A stretch of DNA of 15,259 bases. It comes from Ignavibacteria bacterium UBA961 (GTDB lineage: Bacteria > Bacteroidota > Ignavibacteria > Kapaibacteriales > UBA961). Each line of letters opens with the position of its first letter. Within the stretch, counting starts at the first letter, position 1. The stretch spans positions 1 to 15,259 of the forward strand of contig DBCJ01000044.1 in NCBI GenBank assembly GCA_002293005.1, given 5' to 3'. Position numbers and translations under genes: made by a program. The notes under the pieces are model-generated. The model saw only the letters and a list, made by a program, of their open reading frames with translations, was not told the DNA's origin and ran no database searches. This document shows, one piece after another, positions 7,678 through 15,259 of the stretch.

Positions 7678-9216
7678 ATGAAACGCAGATCTTTCATACA
7701 GCAACTTGCCGCAACGGGAATGATTCTTCCTCTGTCAATGGGATTCCCTAGATTAAGAGCATTTGCTCAAGCCCCTCCGGGCTCGGAATTCATGAAAATG
7801 GCAGGTGTCAATAGTGATGCAATTACTGTCATCATCAGATTGGCGGGTGGGAATGATGGACTCAATACAGTAATACCATATACTGACTCGAATTATTATA
7901 ATCTCCGAAAAGAAGGCGAGTTATTCATCAAAGCAGAAGAAGTATTGAAGCTTAAAGGGAATAGCACGATGGGTCTGCATCCATCACTTGTCGGATTAAA
8001 AACATTATATGATGAAGACAAAGTATCAATCATTCAAAATGTGGGTTATCCAAATCAGAATTTCTCACATTTCAGATCAACAGATATTTGGCTTTCGGGA
8101 ACTGATGCAGATGTTTTTGACAATAGCGGTTGGTATGGTAAATTTTTAGAAGAGCTCTATCCCGATTATCCGGATGTCCTTCCTTCAGATCCTTTCGCAA
8201 TTGAACTCGGAACATTCTTAAGTTCCACTTTGATTGGAAAGAAGAATAATATGGGAATTGCCATTTCCAATTTGAGTTATGTTCCGGATCAACCTGATGA
8301 TATGCCTGATCCAACAACTCATGTCGGAATTGAAGAAGACTATGTTCGGCAAATCATCAAACAAACGAATATCTTTACGACACGCATCATTGAAGCGGGT
8401 TCGAAGCAGACAATAAATAAAGTGACTTATCCCGCAAATAATCCACTTGGCCAGGGACTTGCAGGTATAGCCCGCATCATTGCGGGTGGCTTAAAAACAC
8501 AAATGTATATCGTAAATGTCGGTGGTTATGATACTCATTCAAATCAATTGACTGCTCATGCCGCATTACACAAGCAATTTTCAGATGCCGTATTGGCATT
8601 TCAAAGAGATCTAGAAGCTTTTGGGTTGGATAAGCGCATCAGCATCATGACAATCAGTGAATTTGGAAGAAGAGCAATTTCAAATGGATCGGGTACAGAT
8701 CATGGTTCCGCAGCTCCATTATTTGTGATTGGCTCAGAAGTCAATGGAGGATTCATCGGATCGAACCCAAATCTCTCTGCTTTGCAAGGTCCGGGGAATA
8801 TTCCAATGACTCATGATTTTAGACAAGTGTATGCATCATTATTGGGTCAATGGTATGGAGCCGGAGAGAATCTATATGTCCCCTCGGCATTACCTAGATC
8901 ATTTGAACAATTGCCAATTTTCAAAAAGTTATCCACATCGATTTCAGAGCAAGCTGGTCAATCCATCTTACTTGGACAAAATTCTCCGAATCCTGCTTCC
9001 GAGTTTACCAACATTCCGATTCATGGGATGCATTCAGGAACTGAAGGCGTGTTAACCTTCAATACCCCTGAAGGTCGCTTAATTACACAATATCGCGTTC
9101 TTCCGGGAATGGAAAGTATTCACATTGACACTCGATCGCTCCCATCCGGAACATATTTCTATTCTCTTCGATATGGCAGACATGAGTTTTCAAAAGCAAT
9201 GATTGTCAGTCATTGA
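7678..9216 (+). CDS. DUF1501 family secreted protein with twin-arginine-like signal and C-terminal type IX secretion sorting domain
   Basis: This 512-residue protein starts MKRRSFIQQLAATGM, a twin-arginine-type n-region followed by a hydrophobic stretch and a likely AFAQA cleavage site near residue 32. The body carries DUF1501 blocks: IIRLAGGNDGLNTV, the GGYDTH motif (282-287), EFGRR, and GTDHGSA (Asp341-His342). DUF1501 belongs to the alkaline-phosphatase-like fold group; no enzyme activity can be assigned. Residues ~432-512 form a type A T9SS C-terminal domain: LGQNSPNPASEFTNI, a beta-rich middle, then DTRSLPSGTYFYSLRYG and a KAMIVSH end. Such domains direct outer-membrane export and surface attachment or release. 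The start is preceded by AGAGAG. It is probably cotranscribed with the DUF1800 gene and followed by a terminator. Confidence 0.92.
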   Translation: MKRRSFIQQLAATGMILPLSMGFPRLRAFAQAPPGSEFMKMAGVNSDAITVIIRLAGGNDGLNTVIPYTDSNYYNLRKEGELFIKAEEVLKLKGNSTMGLHPSLVGLKTLYDEDKVSIIQNVGYPNQNFSHFRSTDIWLSGTDADVFDNSGWYGKFLEELYPDYPDVLPSDPFAIELGTFLSSTLIGKKNNMGIAISNLSYVPDQPDDMPDPTTHVGIEEDYVRQIIKQTNIFTTRIIEAGSKQTINKVTYPANNPLGQGLAGIARIIAGGLKTQMYIVNVGGYDTHSNQLTAHAALHKQFSDAVLAFQRDLEAFGLDKRISIMTISEFGRRAISNGSGTDHGSAAPLFVIGSEVNGGFIGSNPNLSALQGPGNIPMTHDFRQVYASLLGQWYGAGENLYVPSALPRSFEQLPIFKKLSTSISEQAGQSILLGQNSPNPASEFTNIPIHGMHSGTEGVLTFNTPEGRLITQYRVLPGMESIHIDTRSLPSGTYFYSLRYGRHEFSKAMIVSH

Positions 9217-9240
9217 GAATCAAAATCTAGATGATACACA

Positions 9241-9267
9241 TAAGCCGTCCATTGAGACGGCTTTTTT
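9241..9267 (+). terminator. Rho-independent terminator after the DUF1800-DUF1501 pair
   Basis: AGCCGTC (9243-9249) pairs perfectly with GACGGCT (9256-9262) around a six-base loop, and T continues to 9267 (six in a row). Flanking A and T bases extend the stem. It begins 25 bp after the DUF1501 stop. Confidence 0.9.
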
Positions 9268-9292
9268 GTTGAACTTATCATGCGTATTTTTG
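9265..9292 (+). promoter_or_regulatory. Weak candidate Bacteroidota-type promoter for gcvP
   Basis: TATTTTTG (9285-9292) fits the TAnnTTTG -7 element known from Bacteroides, with a TTTG at 9265-9268. The spacing of 16 bases is shorter than the usual ~19-21, and the upstream element overlaps the terminator T run, so this is a tentative call. Confidence 0.18.
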
Positions 9293-9341
9293 TGTTTCAC
9301 AGCAATCACAACAATACTCATCATCATTCATAGAAATACTC

Positions 9342-12224
9342 ATGAATCCTGCATTGCTCCATATCGACAAATTCGAGGATCGTCATATTGCGCCTCGAGC
9401 CTCTGACATTCAACATATGCTCGATACCATCGGCGTTCAGAGCATTGATGCACTCATTGATCAAACAGTTCCGGCATCAATCAGACTCGCCAGTGAGTTG
9501 AATTTACCCGAGCCGATGACAGAACAGCAGGTATTGTCGAAACTAAAACATATCGCTTCCCAAAATACACGCATGCATTCCTATATCGGAATGGGATATT
9601 ATGGTACTGTCACCCCAACAGTGATTTTAAGAAATATTCTGGAAAATCCGGGTTGGTATACGCAATACACTCCATATCAAGCGGAAATAGCGCAAGGTAG
9701 ATTGGAATCCCTACTGAATTTCCAAACGATGGTGATTGATCTTACCGGGATGGAAATTGCCAATGCATCATTGCTTGATGAAGCCACAGCAGCAGCTGAA
9801 TCCATGCATCTAATGCATGCGGCCAGAACAAAAAAAGCTACAGAGAATAATGCGCATACTTTGTTCGTATCTGAAGACTGCTTCCCACAAACAATTGAAT
9901 TGCTTCAAACCAGAGCAGAACCACTTGGCATCACAATCAAGATTGGCAATATTTCAGACATTCAATGGGATGGTTCGATTTTTGGAATCGTACTTCAATA
10001 TCCTGCCGCAAATGGTTCCATTCAAGATCTTACGCAGCTTTTTGATACCGCTCATGAACATGGCGCTTTGATTGCATGTGCCAGCGACTTGCTCGCACTC
10101 ACTCTTCTCAAACCACCGGGAGAATTCGGTGCAGATATTGTTTTTGGTTCGGCGCAAAGATTTGGTGTTCCCATGGGTTATGGCGGACCACATGCGGCAT
10201 TTTTCGCAACCAAAGAAGAATATAAAAGACAAATTCCCGGTCGTATCATCGGCGTTTCTATAGATGCTCAAGGAAGTGTGGCACTTCGCATGGCATTGCA
10301 AACACGCGAGCAACATATCAAGCGTGATAAAGCAACCAGCAATATCTGCACAGCACAAGCATTGCTAGCTAATATATCGGCGATGTATGCCGTGTATCAT
10401 GGTCCTGAAGGACTCAAAGCAATTGCGCAAAGAGTTCATGCAATGACAGTTGTATTGGCAGAAGGTTTGAAGTCATTGGGCTATGTTCTGCATTCAGAAA
10501 ACTTTTTCGACACATTGTCAATCAATACTGATGCTGATGTACAAAAGCGTTTTATTGATGCATGCACCGATGTGAATGTCAAGATTGGAAATAATCATCT
10601 CGGCATTTCATGTGATGAAACAACTACATTGGATGATGTCAAACATCTTCTTGCAATTGCAGCGAAAGCTAAGAATGTGGAAGTACCAAATATTGAAACA
10701 ATCATCAATGGCTCACTCAATGTTATTCCACAAGGATTGCATCGTACTTCTTCTTACATGACTCATCCCGTATTCCACAAGTATCATTCAGAACATGATC
10801 TCTTGCGCTATATGAAATCGCTTGAGAATAAAGATTTGTCAATGGTGCATTCCATGATTCCTTTGGGATCATGTACGATGAAACTCAATTCCACTACTGA
10901 GATGATTCCTGTGACATGGGCTGAATTTGGTGATATGCATCCATTTGCTCCAGCAGATCAAGCCAAAGGTTATGCAGAGATCTTCAAAACTCTTGAAGAA
11001 TGGCTTTGCGAGATCACAGGTTTTGATGCAATGTCATTACAGCCAAATGCAGGCGCACAAGGTGAATATGCAGGACTCATGGTTATTCGTGCTTATCACA
11101 AAAGTCGCGGAGATCATCATCGCAATATCGCACTCATTCCATCTTCAGCACATGGTACAAATCCCGCAAGCGCGGTGATGGCCGGAATGAAAGTGATTGT
11201 TGTAAAATGTGATGAGCAAGGCAATATCGATCTGACTGATTTGAAAGAAAAAGCACTGGCGCATAAAGATAATCTTGCCGCATTGATGGTGACCTATCCC
11301 TCGACACATGGCGTATTCGAAGAAGCCATCAAAGAGATTTGCGATATCGTTCATGAATATGGCGGACAAGTGTATATGGATGGTGCCAACATGAATGCAC
11401 AAGTTGGATTGACATCTCCGAATAATATCGGCGCTGATGTTTGCCATTTGAATTTGCATAAGACATTCTGCATTCCACATGGTGGCGGTGGACCCGGCAT
11501 GGGACCAATCGGCGTGAAAGCACATCTTGCACCATTCTTACCAGGACATCCCGTGATTAAGACCGGTGGCGAGCAATCAATTCAAGCAATTTCAGCAGCT
11601 CCTTGGGGCAGTGCTTCAATCCTGCTTATTTCCTGGACATATATTGCAATGATGGGCGGAAAAGGTCTGACAAATGCAACCAAAATTGCCATCCTCAATG
11701 CAAACTATATCAAAGCTCGATTGGATGAACATTATCCAACTCTCTATGTGGGATCCAATGGACGCGTGGCTCATGAAATGATCATCGATATGCGACAATT
11801 CAAACAAAGTGCAAATATCGAAGTGGAAGATATCGCGAAGAGACTCATGGATTATGGCTTCCATGCTCCGACTGTTTCCTTCCCTGTTCCCGGCACAATG
11901 ATGATTGAACCGACAGAAAGCGAGCCACTCGCAGAATTGGATCGCTTCTGTGATGCAATGATTGCAATCAGAAAAGAAATCGCAGAAGTCGAACAAGGAT
12001 TGATGCCAAAAGACAATAATCTACTGAAGCATGCACCGCATACAGCGCATGTCATTATGCAAGATGCATGGGACAGACCATATTCACGCATGCAAGCCGC
12101 TTATCCACTTCCATTTGTTCGCGAGAAGAAATTCTGGCCAAGCATAGGACGCGTAAACAATACTCATGGAGACAGAACCCTGATTTGTTCATGTCCACCA
12201 ATGGAAGCTTATGAACAAGCTTAA
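9342..12224 (+). CDS. gcvP: Glycine dehydrogenase (aminomethyl-transferring), glycine cleavage system P protein, full-length
   Basis: The 960-residue product is the undivided form of the P protein (E. coli is about 957), not the split GcvPA/GcvPB form. It decarboxylates glycine with pyridoxal phosphate and passes the aminomethyl group to the lipoyl arm of GcvH. The N-terminal half carries MGYYGT, ENPGWYTQYTPYQAEIAQG and LLNFQTMVIDLTGMEIANA; the C-terminal half carries MIPLGSCTMKLN, SAHGTNPASA and the cofactor site LNLHKTFCIPHGGGGPGMG, with PLP-binding Lys707. All expected blocks are intact. The start at 9342 gives a normal N-terminus but has no Shine-Dalgarno. The partners gcvT, gcvH and lpd are not in this window. 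No terminator is seen before the next gene, 39 bp on. Confidence 0.97.
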   Translation: MNPALLHIDKFEDRHIAPRASDIQHMLDTIGVQSIDALIDQTVPASIRLASELNLPEPMTEQQVLSKLKHIASQNTRMHSYIGMGYYGTVTPTVILRNILENPGWYTQYTPYQAEIAQGRLESLLNFQTMVIDLTGMEIANASLLDEATAAAESMHLMHAARTKKATENNAHTLFVSEDCFPQTIELLQTRAEPLGITIKIGNISDIQWDGSIFGIVLQYPAANGSIQDLTQLFDTAHEHGALIACASDLLALTLLKPPGEFGADIVFGSAQRFGVPMGYGGPHAAFFATKEEYKRQIPGRIIGVSIDAQGSVALRMALQTREQHIKRDKATSNICTAQALLANISAMYAVYHGPEGLKAIAQRVHAMTVVLAEGLKSLGYVLHSENFFDTLSINTDADVQKRFIDACTDVNVKIGNNHLGISCDETTTLDDVKHLLAIAAKAKNVEVPNIETIINGSLNVIPQGLHRTSSYMTHPVFHKYHSEHDLLRYMKSLENKDLSMVHSMIPLGSCTMKLNSTTEMIPVTWAEFGDMHPFAPADQAKGYAEIFKTLEEWLCEITGFDAMSLQPNAGAQGEYAGLMVIRAYHKSRGDHHRNIALIPSSAHGTNPASAVMAGMKVIVVKCDEQGNIDLTDLKEKALAHKDNLAALMVTYPSTHGVFEEAIKEICDIVHEYGGQVYMDGANMNAQVGLTSPNNIGADVCHLNLHKTFCIPHGGGGPGMGPIGVKAHLAPFLPGHPVIKTGGEQSIQAISAAPWGSASILLISWTYIAMMGGKGLTNATKIAILNANYIKARLDEHYPTLYVGSNGRVAHEMIIDMRQFKQSANIEVEDIAKRLMDYGFHAPTVSFPVPGTMMIEPTESEPLAELDRFCDAMIAIRKEIAEVEQGLMPKDNNLLKHAPHTAHVIMQDAWDRPYSRMQAAYPLPFVREKKFWPSIGRVNNTHGDRTLICSCPPMEAYEQA

Positions 12225-12240
12225 TCATGGAATGAACCCG

Positions 12241-12260
12241 ATATTGATTCGAGGCAATAT
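12241..12260 (+). promoter_or_regulatory. Short inverted repeat placing a GAGG motif in its loop, just before the 12264 start
   Basis: ATATTG (12241-12246) and CAATAT (12255-12260) are perfect inverted arms around an eight-base spacer. The spacer ends in GAGG (12251-12254), nine bases before the ATG at 12264, which would serve as the ribosome binding site. It could be an operator or a weak RNA hairpin; the AT-rich stem is not very stable. Confidence 0.35.
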
Positions 12261-12263
12261 ACG

Positions 12264-12638
12264 ATGGGCTTAAAAGGTAGATTGATCCTCATCACCGGCT
12301 TTGTGATGACCCTCATTTTTGCGGGTAGTAAGGCATTGATTTCAACAATGTATGGTGAATTGCCATCATTGCAAAGCATTGCTCTCGTGATTCTTTCAGG
12401 CGTGCATTTCTTTTTGCTCGATGTAAAGAAATATCATAATGCTCGTTTCAGTTATGGTTTTTTGCTTTCGGCGCCTGCTGCATTGGCATTATTGTTTTTC
12501 CCTTATAATGCATTGGAGCAATTGGAACATGCTTTGATGTTGGCATTCAATGTGGCTTTATTACATGTTGGAATACTCATCATGTTTTCAAAACATGTGA
12601 CTGCATATCTAAAACAAGATGAGTTGACTCCACAATGA
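12264..12638 (+). CDS. Small four-helix membrane protein of unknown function
   Basis: I do not recognise a family for this 124-residue protein. Four hydrophobic segments are visible at about residues 6-26, 38-53, 63-80 and 86-108, joined by short polar loops that include LLDVKKYHNARFSYG. The tail (KQDELTPQ) is polar. There are no Cys residues or obvious metal-binding motif. The ATG at 12264 has GAGG nine bases upstream. The stop codon overlaps the next start by four bases (ATGA), so it is probably translated together with the MDR oxidoreductase, ahead of feoA and feoB. Any role in iron uptake is only guilt by association. Confidence 0.75.
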   Translation: MGLKGRLILITGFVMTLIFAGSKALISTMYGELPSLQSIALVILSGVHFFLLDVKKYHNARFSYGFLLSAPAALALLFFPYNALEQLEHALMLAFNVALLHVGILIMFSKHVTAYLKQDELTPQ

Positions 12639-13642
12639 AATCTGTTGTCATCACAAGCAAAGATTCTCCAATCTCAATTGCAGACTTCCCGCCTCCAATA
12701 CACGGTTCCGGCGAAGTTCTCATCAGCATGCAAGCAAGTGCTTTGAATCATCGTGATGTTTGGATAGGCAAAGGAATGTATGCCAAAATTCAATATCCTG
12801 TGATTCCTGGATCCGATGGCTCAGGCATCGTGATTGCATCACAGTCCAAACATGCTCCGGTTGGCACAAGAGTAATCATCAATCCAAATATCAATTGGGG
12901 CGAGAATCCTGAGATTCAATCATCCAACTATTCCATTCTCGGGATGCCTTCGCAAGGCACGATGGCTGAACTCATTTCTGTTCCCGCAGATCGAGTGCAT
13001 CCCATTCCTGATCATCTCACTTTTGAGCAAGCCGCGGCATTGCCACTTGCTGGACTGACCGCATACAGAGCTGTATTTACAAAAGGCAAGATTGGATCAG
13101 GGCATAATGTTCTCATCACTGGAATTGGTGGTGGAGTTGCACTCATGGCTCTGCAATTTGCATTGGCTTCCGGTGCCACGGTATACTGCACTTCGGGCAA
13201 GCAAGAAAAACTTGACAAGGCAATTGCATTGGGTGCAAGCGGTGGAGCTTTATACAATCAAGAAGATTGGTCGAAACAACTTCAAGTTCTTGTTCCTTCG
13301 GGATTTGATTGCATCATAGATTCAGCCGGAGGTTCACAATGGAATGAACTCACCGGTTTAATCAAAGTTGGTGGTCGTTTGGTATTTTATGGTGCAACCA
13401 ATGGCAATGTTCCAAGTCTTTCATTACAGAGATTATTCTGGAAACAAATCACCATATGCGGTAGCACCATGGGTAATGATGCAGAATTTGAAATGATGCT
13501 TCATTTTTGCAAACATCATGGAATCATTCCTGTGATTGACAGTATCTTCACATTGAATGATGCCGCAAGTGCATTTGAGCATATGGATTCAGGACAACAA
13601 TTCGGGAAGATCGTTCTGCATCATGGACAATCGAATTCATAA
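12635..13642 (+). CDS. Zinc-less MDR-superfamily (quinone oxidoreductase/alcohol dehydrogenase-like) NAD(P)H-dependent oxidoreductase
   Basis: The 335-residue protein has the two-domain medium-chain dehydrogenase/reductase layout: an N-terminal GroES-like domain with ALNHRDVWIGKGMY and PVIPGSDGSGIV, and a Rossmann domain with ITGIGGGVALMALQFALASG at about 160-180 for NAD(P). The usual catalytic zinc Cys is absent (Ala-Leu-Asn-His-Arg-Asp). The structural zinc lobe lacks its cysteines, reading NPNINWGENPEIQSSNYSILG. It therefore belongs to the zinc-independent reductase branch (YogA-like); the substrate is unknown, with quinones or enones the usual family candidates. It overlaps the upstream gene by four bases and shares one base with the feoA start, so it sits inside the putative operon. 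Confidence 0.88.
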   Translation: MKSVVITSKDSPISIADFPPPIHGSGEVLISMQASALNHRDVWIGKGMYAKIQYPVIPGSDGSGIVIASQSKHAPVGTRVIINPNINWGENPEIQSSNYSILGMPSQGTMAELISVPADRVHPIPDHLTFEQAAALPLAGLTAYRAVFTKGKIGSGHNVLITGIGGGVALMALQFALASGATVYCTSGKQEKLDKAIALGASGGALYNQEDWSKQLQVLVPSGFDCIIDSAGGSQWNELTGLIKVGGRLVFYGATNGNVPSLSLQRLFWKQITICGSTMGNDAEFEMMLHFCKHHGIIPVIDSIFTLNDAASAFEHMDSGQQFGKIVLHHGQSNS

Positions 13643-13875
13643 TGTCAGAAACATTGCGCAATATCCCCATTGGCACTACTGCCATACTCACATCACTAGA
13701 AGGAAATCCTGATTTCATTCGCAGATTGAATGAAATGGGTTTTTTGCCGGGAACGAAATTCAAACTCCTCAGAAGAGCACCATTCGGCGGACCAGTTGAA
13801 GTATCATATGGTCATACGCGCATAGCCTTCAGACCCGATGCTTCAGTCACCATACATATCCATGTTCTTGCATGA
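13642..13875 (+). CDS. feoA: Ferrous iron transport protein A (FeoA)
   Basis: This 77-residue cytoplasmic protein is a single SH3-like FeoA domain, the usual size. Typical features are the early IPIGTTAILTSLEG strand, RRLNEMGFLPGTKFKLLRRAPFGGPVEV and an RIAFRPDASVTI beta segment. FeoA is thought to bind FeoB and support Fe(II) uptake. Its start shares one base with the stop of the oxidoreductase gene (TAATG), and its stop overlaps the FeoB start by four bases (ATGA), which points to coupled translation. No separate ribosome binding site is visible. Confidence 0.93.
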   Translation: MSETLRNIPIGTTAILTSLEGNPDFIRRLNEMGFLPGTKFKLLRRAPFGGPVEVSYGHTRIAFRPDASVTIHIHVLA

Positions 13876-15259
13876 CAATCAATTCTCACATAGCATTCGT
13901 CGGCACGCCAAATTGCGGTAAAACAACATTATTCAATGTTCTTACCGGCATGAGAAAAAAAGTGGGGAATTTTCCGGGCATTACCATTGAGCCATCTTTA
14001 GGGAATGTTTCCACCGGTGAGAAATCAATTGCCATATTGGATTTACCCGGCTTATATAGCATGCTTGCCGCTTCGCTCGATGAAGAATTAACAATGCAAG
14101 TTTTACAGAAAGGACATCCTTCCATAGCTCAACCACATGGTATTGTTTTTGTGATGGATGCCACCAATATCGAGAAAAGTCTGTATCTCTATTCTCAAAT
14201 TGCAGAACTCGGCATTCCAATGATCATTGCCCTCACCATGGTTGATGGCATCAAGGCAAGATCAGGAGTAATTGATGATATTGCGATCGAACGCCTGACC
14301 GGACTTTCCGTTTTTCCAATTGTCGGTCATAAAGGAATTGGACTTGATGCTTTGAAGCAAGCATTATTACAAGATCGCGAATGGAATATTCCCAATGCAC
14401 CACCAATATTTGAAGAAATTCGAGATCGTGTGCACTGGTCAAGAAATACTGCCGATGCCGTACTCACGATCAAAGAACCCGATACACTGACAAGCAGACT
14501 AGACGCAATCCTACTTCATCCTTTTGGCGGAATTCTCTCATTCGTCATCATCATGGCAATCTTTTTTCAATCAATTTTTTCATGGGCAATCCCATTCATG
14601 GATTTGATTGAATCAGGATTTTCGAGTTTGGAACAATTCGCATTGCAGAATTTACCTCCGGGACTTTTCAGCGATTTGATTGCGCGAGGTCTCATTGCCG
14701 GGGTCGGCTCCGTGATTGTGTTCTTACCGCAAATTATCATACTGAATGTTTTTGTGGTAATACTCGAAGATTGTGGTTATTTGGCTAGAGCCGCCTTTCT
14801 TGTTGATAGATTCATGGGGATATTTGGTTTGCAAGGCAGATCATTCATTCCGCTTTTGGGGTCTTATGCATGCGCAATTCCCGGAATTATGTCAGCCCGA
14901 ATCATTCCATCTCATCGCGATCGCATGACAACCATGCTTATAGCTCCGCTGATGACTTGCTCGGCAAGACTACCTGTTTATACACTCATCATCAGTGCAT
15001 TCATACCTCCGATGATCATCGGAAGATTCTTTTCATTGCAAGCGATTGTACTTGCAGGACTGTATATTCTTGGTGGACTTACAGGATTACTCGTCGCATT
15101 TGTGATGAAAAAATCCATGTTCAAAGGCGATATCATTCCCTTCTTGATTGAATTTCCCCCGTATAGACTTCCCTCATTGAAGAGTTTATTCGTGACCGTT
15201 TCAGATAAAGCTCTAGACTTTCTCAAATCAGCCGGTACAGTCATTGTTGCTTTATCACT
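13872..15259 (+). CDS. feoB: Ferrous iron transport protein B (FeoB), atypical; 3' partial at window end
   Basis: From ATG 13872 the frame stays open for 462 codons to the window edge, so the C-terminus is missing only because the window stops. The N-terminal G domain shows G1 GTPNCGKT (residues 11-18), switch Thr38 in GNFPGIT and G3 DLPG (57-60). G4 reads TMVD (122-125) where FeoB normally has Asn. Membrane segments start near residue 219, directly after LLHPFGG. Gate motifs are present: FLPQI, LEDCGYLARAAFLVDR, GSYACAIPG (Cys334) and MTCSARLPVY (Cys363). The Cys pair has the same 29-residue spacing as Cys403/Cys432 of E. coli FeoB. The stretch between G domain and membrane is about 55 residues, shorter than in E. 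coli. It is a GTP/NTP-dependent Fe(II) importer of the inner membrane, coupled to feoA. Confidence 0.93.
   Translation, partial: MTINSHIAFVGTPNCGKTTLFNVLTGMRKKVGNFPGITIEPSLGNVSTGEKSIAILDLPGLYSMLAASLDEELTMQVLQKGHPSIAQPHGIVFVMDATNIEKSLYLYSQIAELGIPMIIALTMVDGIKARSGVIDDIAIERLTGLSVFPIVGHKGIGLDALKQALLQDREWNIPNAPPIFEEIRDRVHWSRNTADAVLTIKEPDTLTSRLDAILLHPFGGILSFVIIMAIFFQSIFSWAIPFMDLIESGFSSLEQFALQNLPPGLFSDLIARGLIAGVGSVIVFLPQIIILNVFVVILEDCGYLARAAFLVDRFMGIFGLQGRSFIPLLGSYACAIPGIMSARIIPSHRDRMTTMLIAPLMTCSARLPVYTLIISAFIPPMIIGRFFSLQAIVLAGLYILGGLTGLLVAFVMKKSMFKGDIIPFLIEFPPYRLPSLKSLFVTVSDKALDFLKSAGTVIVALS

Noticed and set aside
9954..11996. Several - strand open frames of 60-134 codons inside gcvP
   Set aside because: They lie entirely antisense to an intact, highly conserved gene and their products show no recognisable motif or plausible composition.
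12225..12263. Fur-type iron box ahead of the feoAB run
   Set aside because: The inverted repeat present does not match the Fur 7-1-7 or DtxR/IdeR consensus, so I recorded only the repeat itself.
13886..15244. - strand open frames opposite FeoB
   Set aside because: The + strand frame from 13872 is continuous and matches FeoB throughout, so these are antisense shadows.
1..15259. tRNA or rRNA genes, CRISPR arrays, insertion sequences, phage or defence genes
   Set aside because: No cloverleaf-like segment, spaced direct repeats, transposase or integrase motif, or known defence domain was seen; all larger stretches are explained by the genes listed.

Overview
The window is about 15.3 kb of moderately AT-rich, gene-dense bacterial chromosome. 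It encodes twelve proteins: eleven on the + strand and one (DedA family) on the - strand. The first and last genes run off the window edges. The best clue to the host is the DUF1501 protein at 7678-9216. It ends in a type IX secretion (Por) C-terminal sorting domain, which is confined to the Bacteroidota/Chlorobiota/Ignavibacteria/Kapaibacteriota (FCB) lineages. Several genes lack a clear Shine-Dalgarno sequence, which also fits that group. I cannot place it more precisely. I see no tRNA, rRNA, CRISPR array, insertion sequence or phage gene, and no intergenic gap over 300 bp (the largest is about 220 bp at 3701-3920).

Layout: (1) 1-1172 is an RsuA/RluB-type pseudouridine synthase with an Arg/Gly-rich N-terminal tail, closed by a strong terminator. 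(2) 1248-3086 is a cytoplasmic M61 peptidase with a PDZ domain. It converges on a DedA membrane protein (3700-3089, - strand) with two bases between the stop codons. (3) 3921-5930 holds a CRP/FNR-type regulator followed 6 bp later by a DcuC-type C4-dicarboxylate carrier, a probable regulator-transporter pair. (4) 6004-9216 is a DUF1800-DUF1501 pair ending in a terminator. The DUF1501 member carries an N-terminal twin-arginine-like signal and a C-terminal T9SS domain; the DUF1800 member has no signal sequence. (5) 9342-12224 is a full-length single-chain glycine decarboxylase, GcvP. (6) 12264 to the window end is a tightly overlapping run: a small membrane protein, a zinc-less MDR oxidoreductase, FeoA and FeoB (ferrous iron uptake).

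Taken together, the FNR-like regulator, DcuC carrier and FeoAB system suggest low-oxygen or fluctuating-oxygen life with C4-dicarboxylate exchange and Fe(II) uptake. That is inference.

No wholly new system stands out. The most notable signals are departures from family rules: a pseudouridine synthase with Glu in place of the invariant catalytic Asp, an FNR-like protein with three of four cluster-cysteine positions, a FeoB with Thr in place of the G4 Asn and a short helical domain, and a DUF1800/DUF1501 pair whose members appear to have different export signals.
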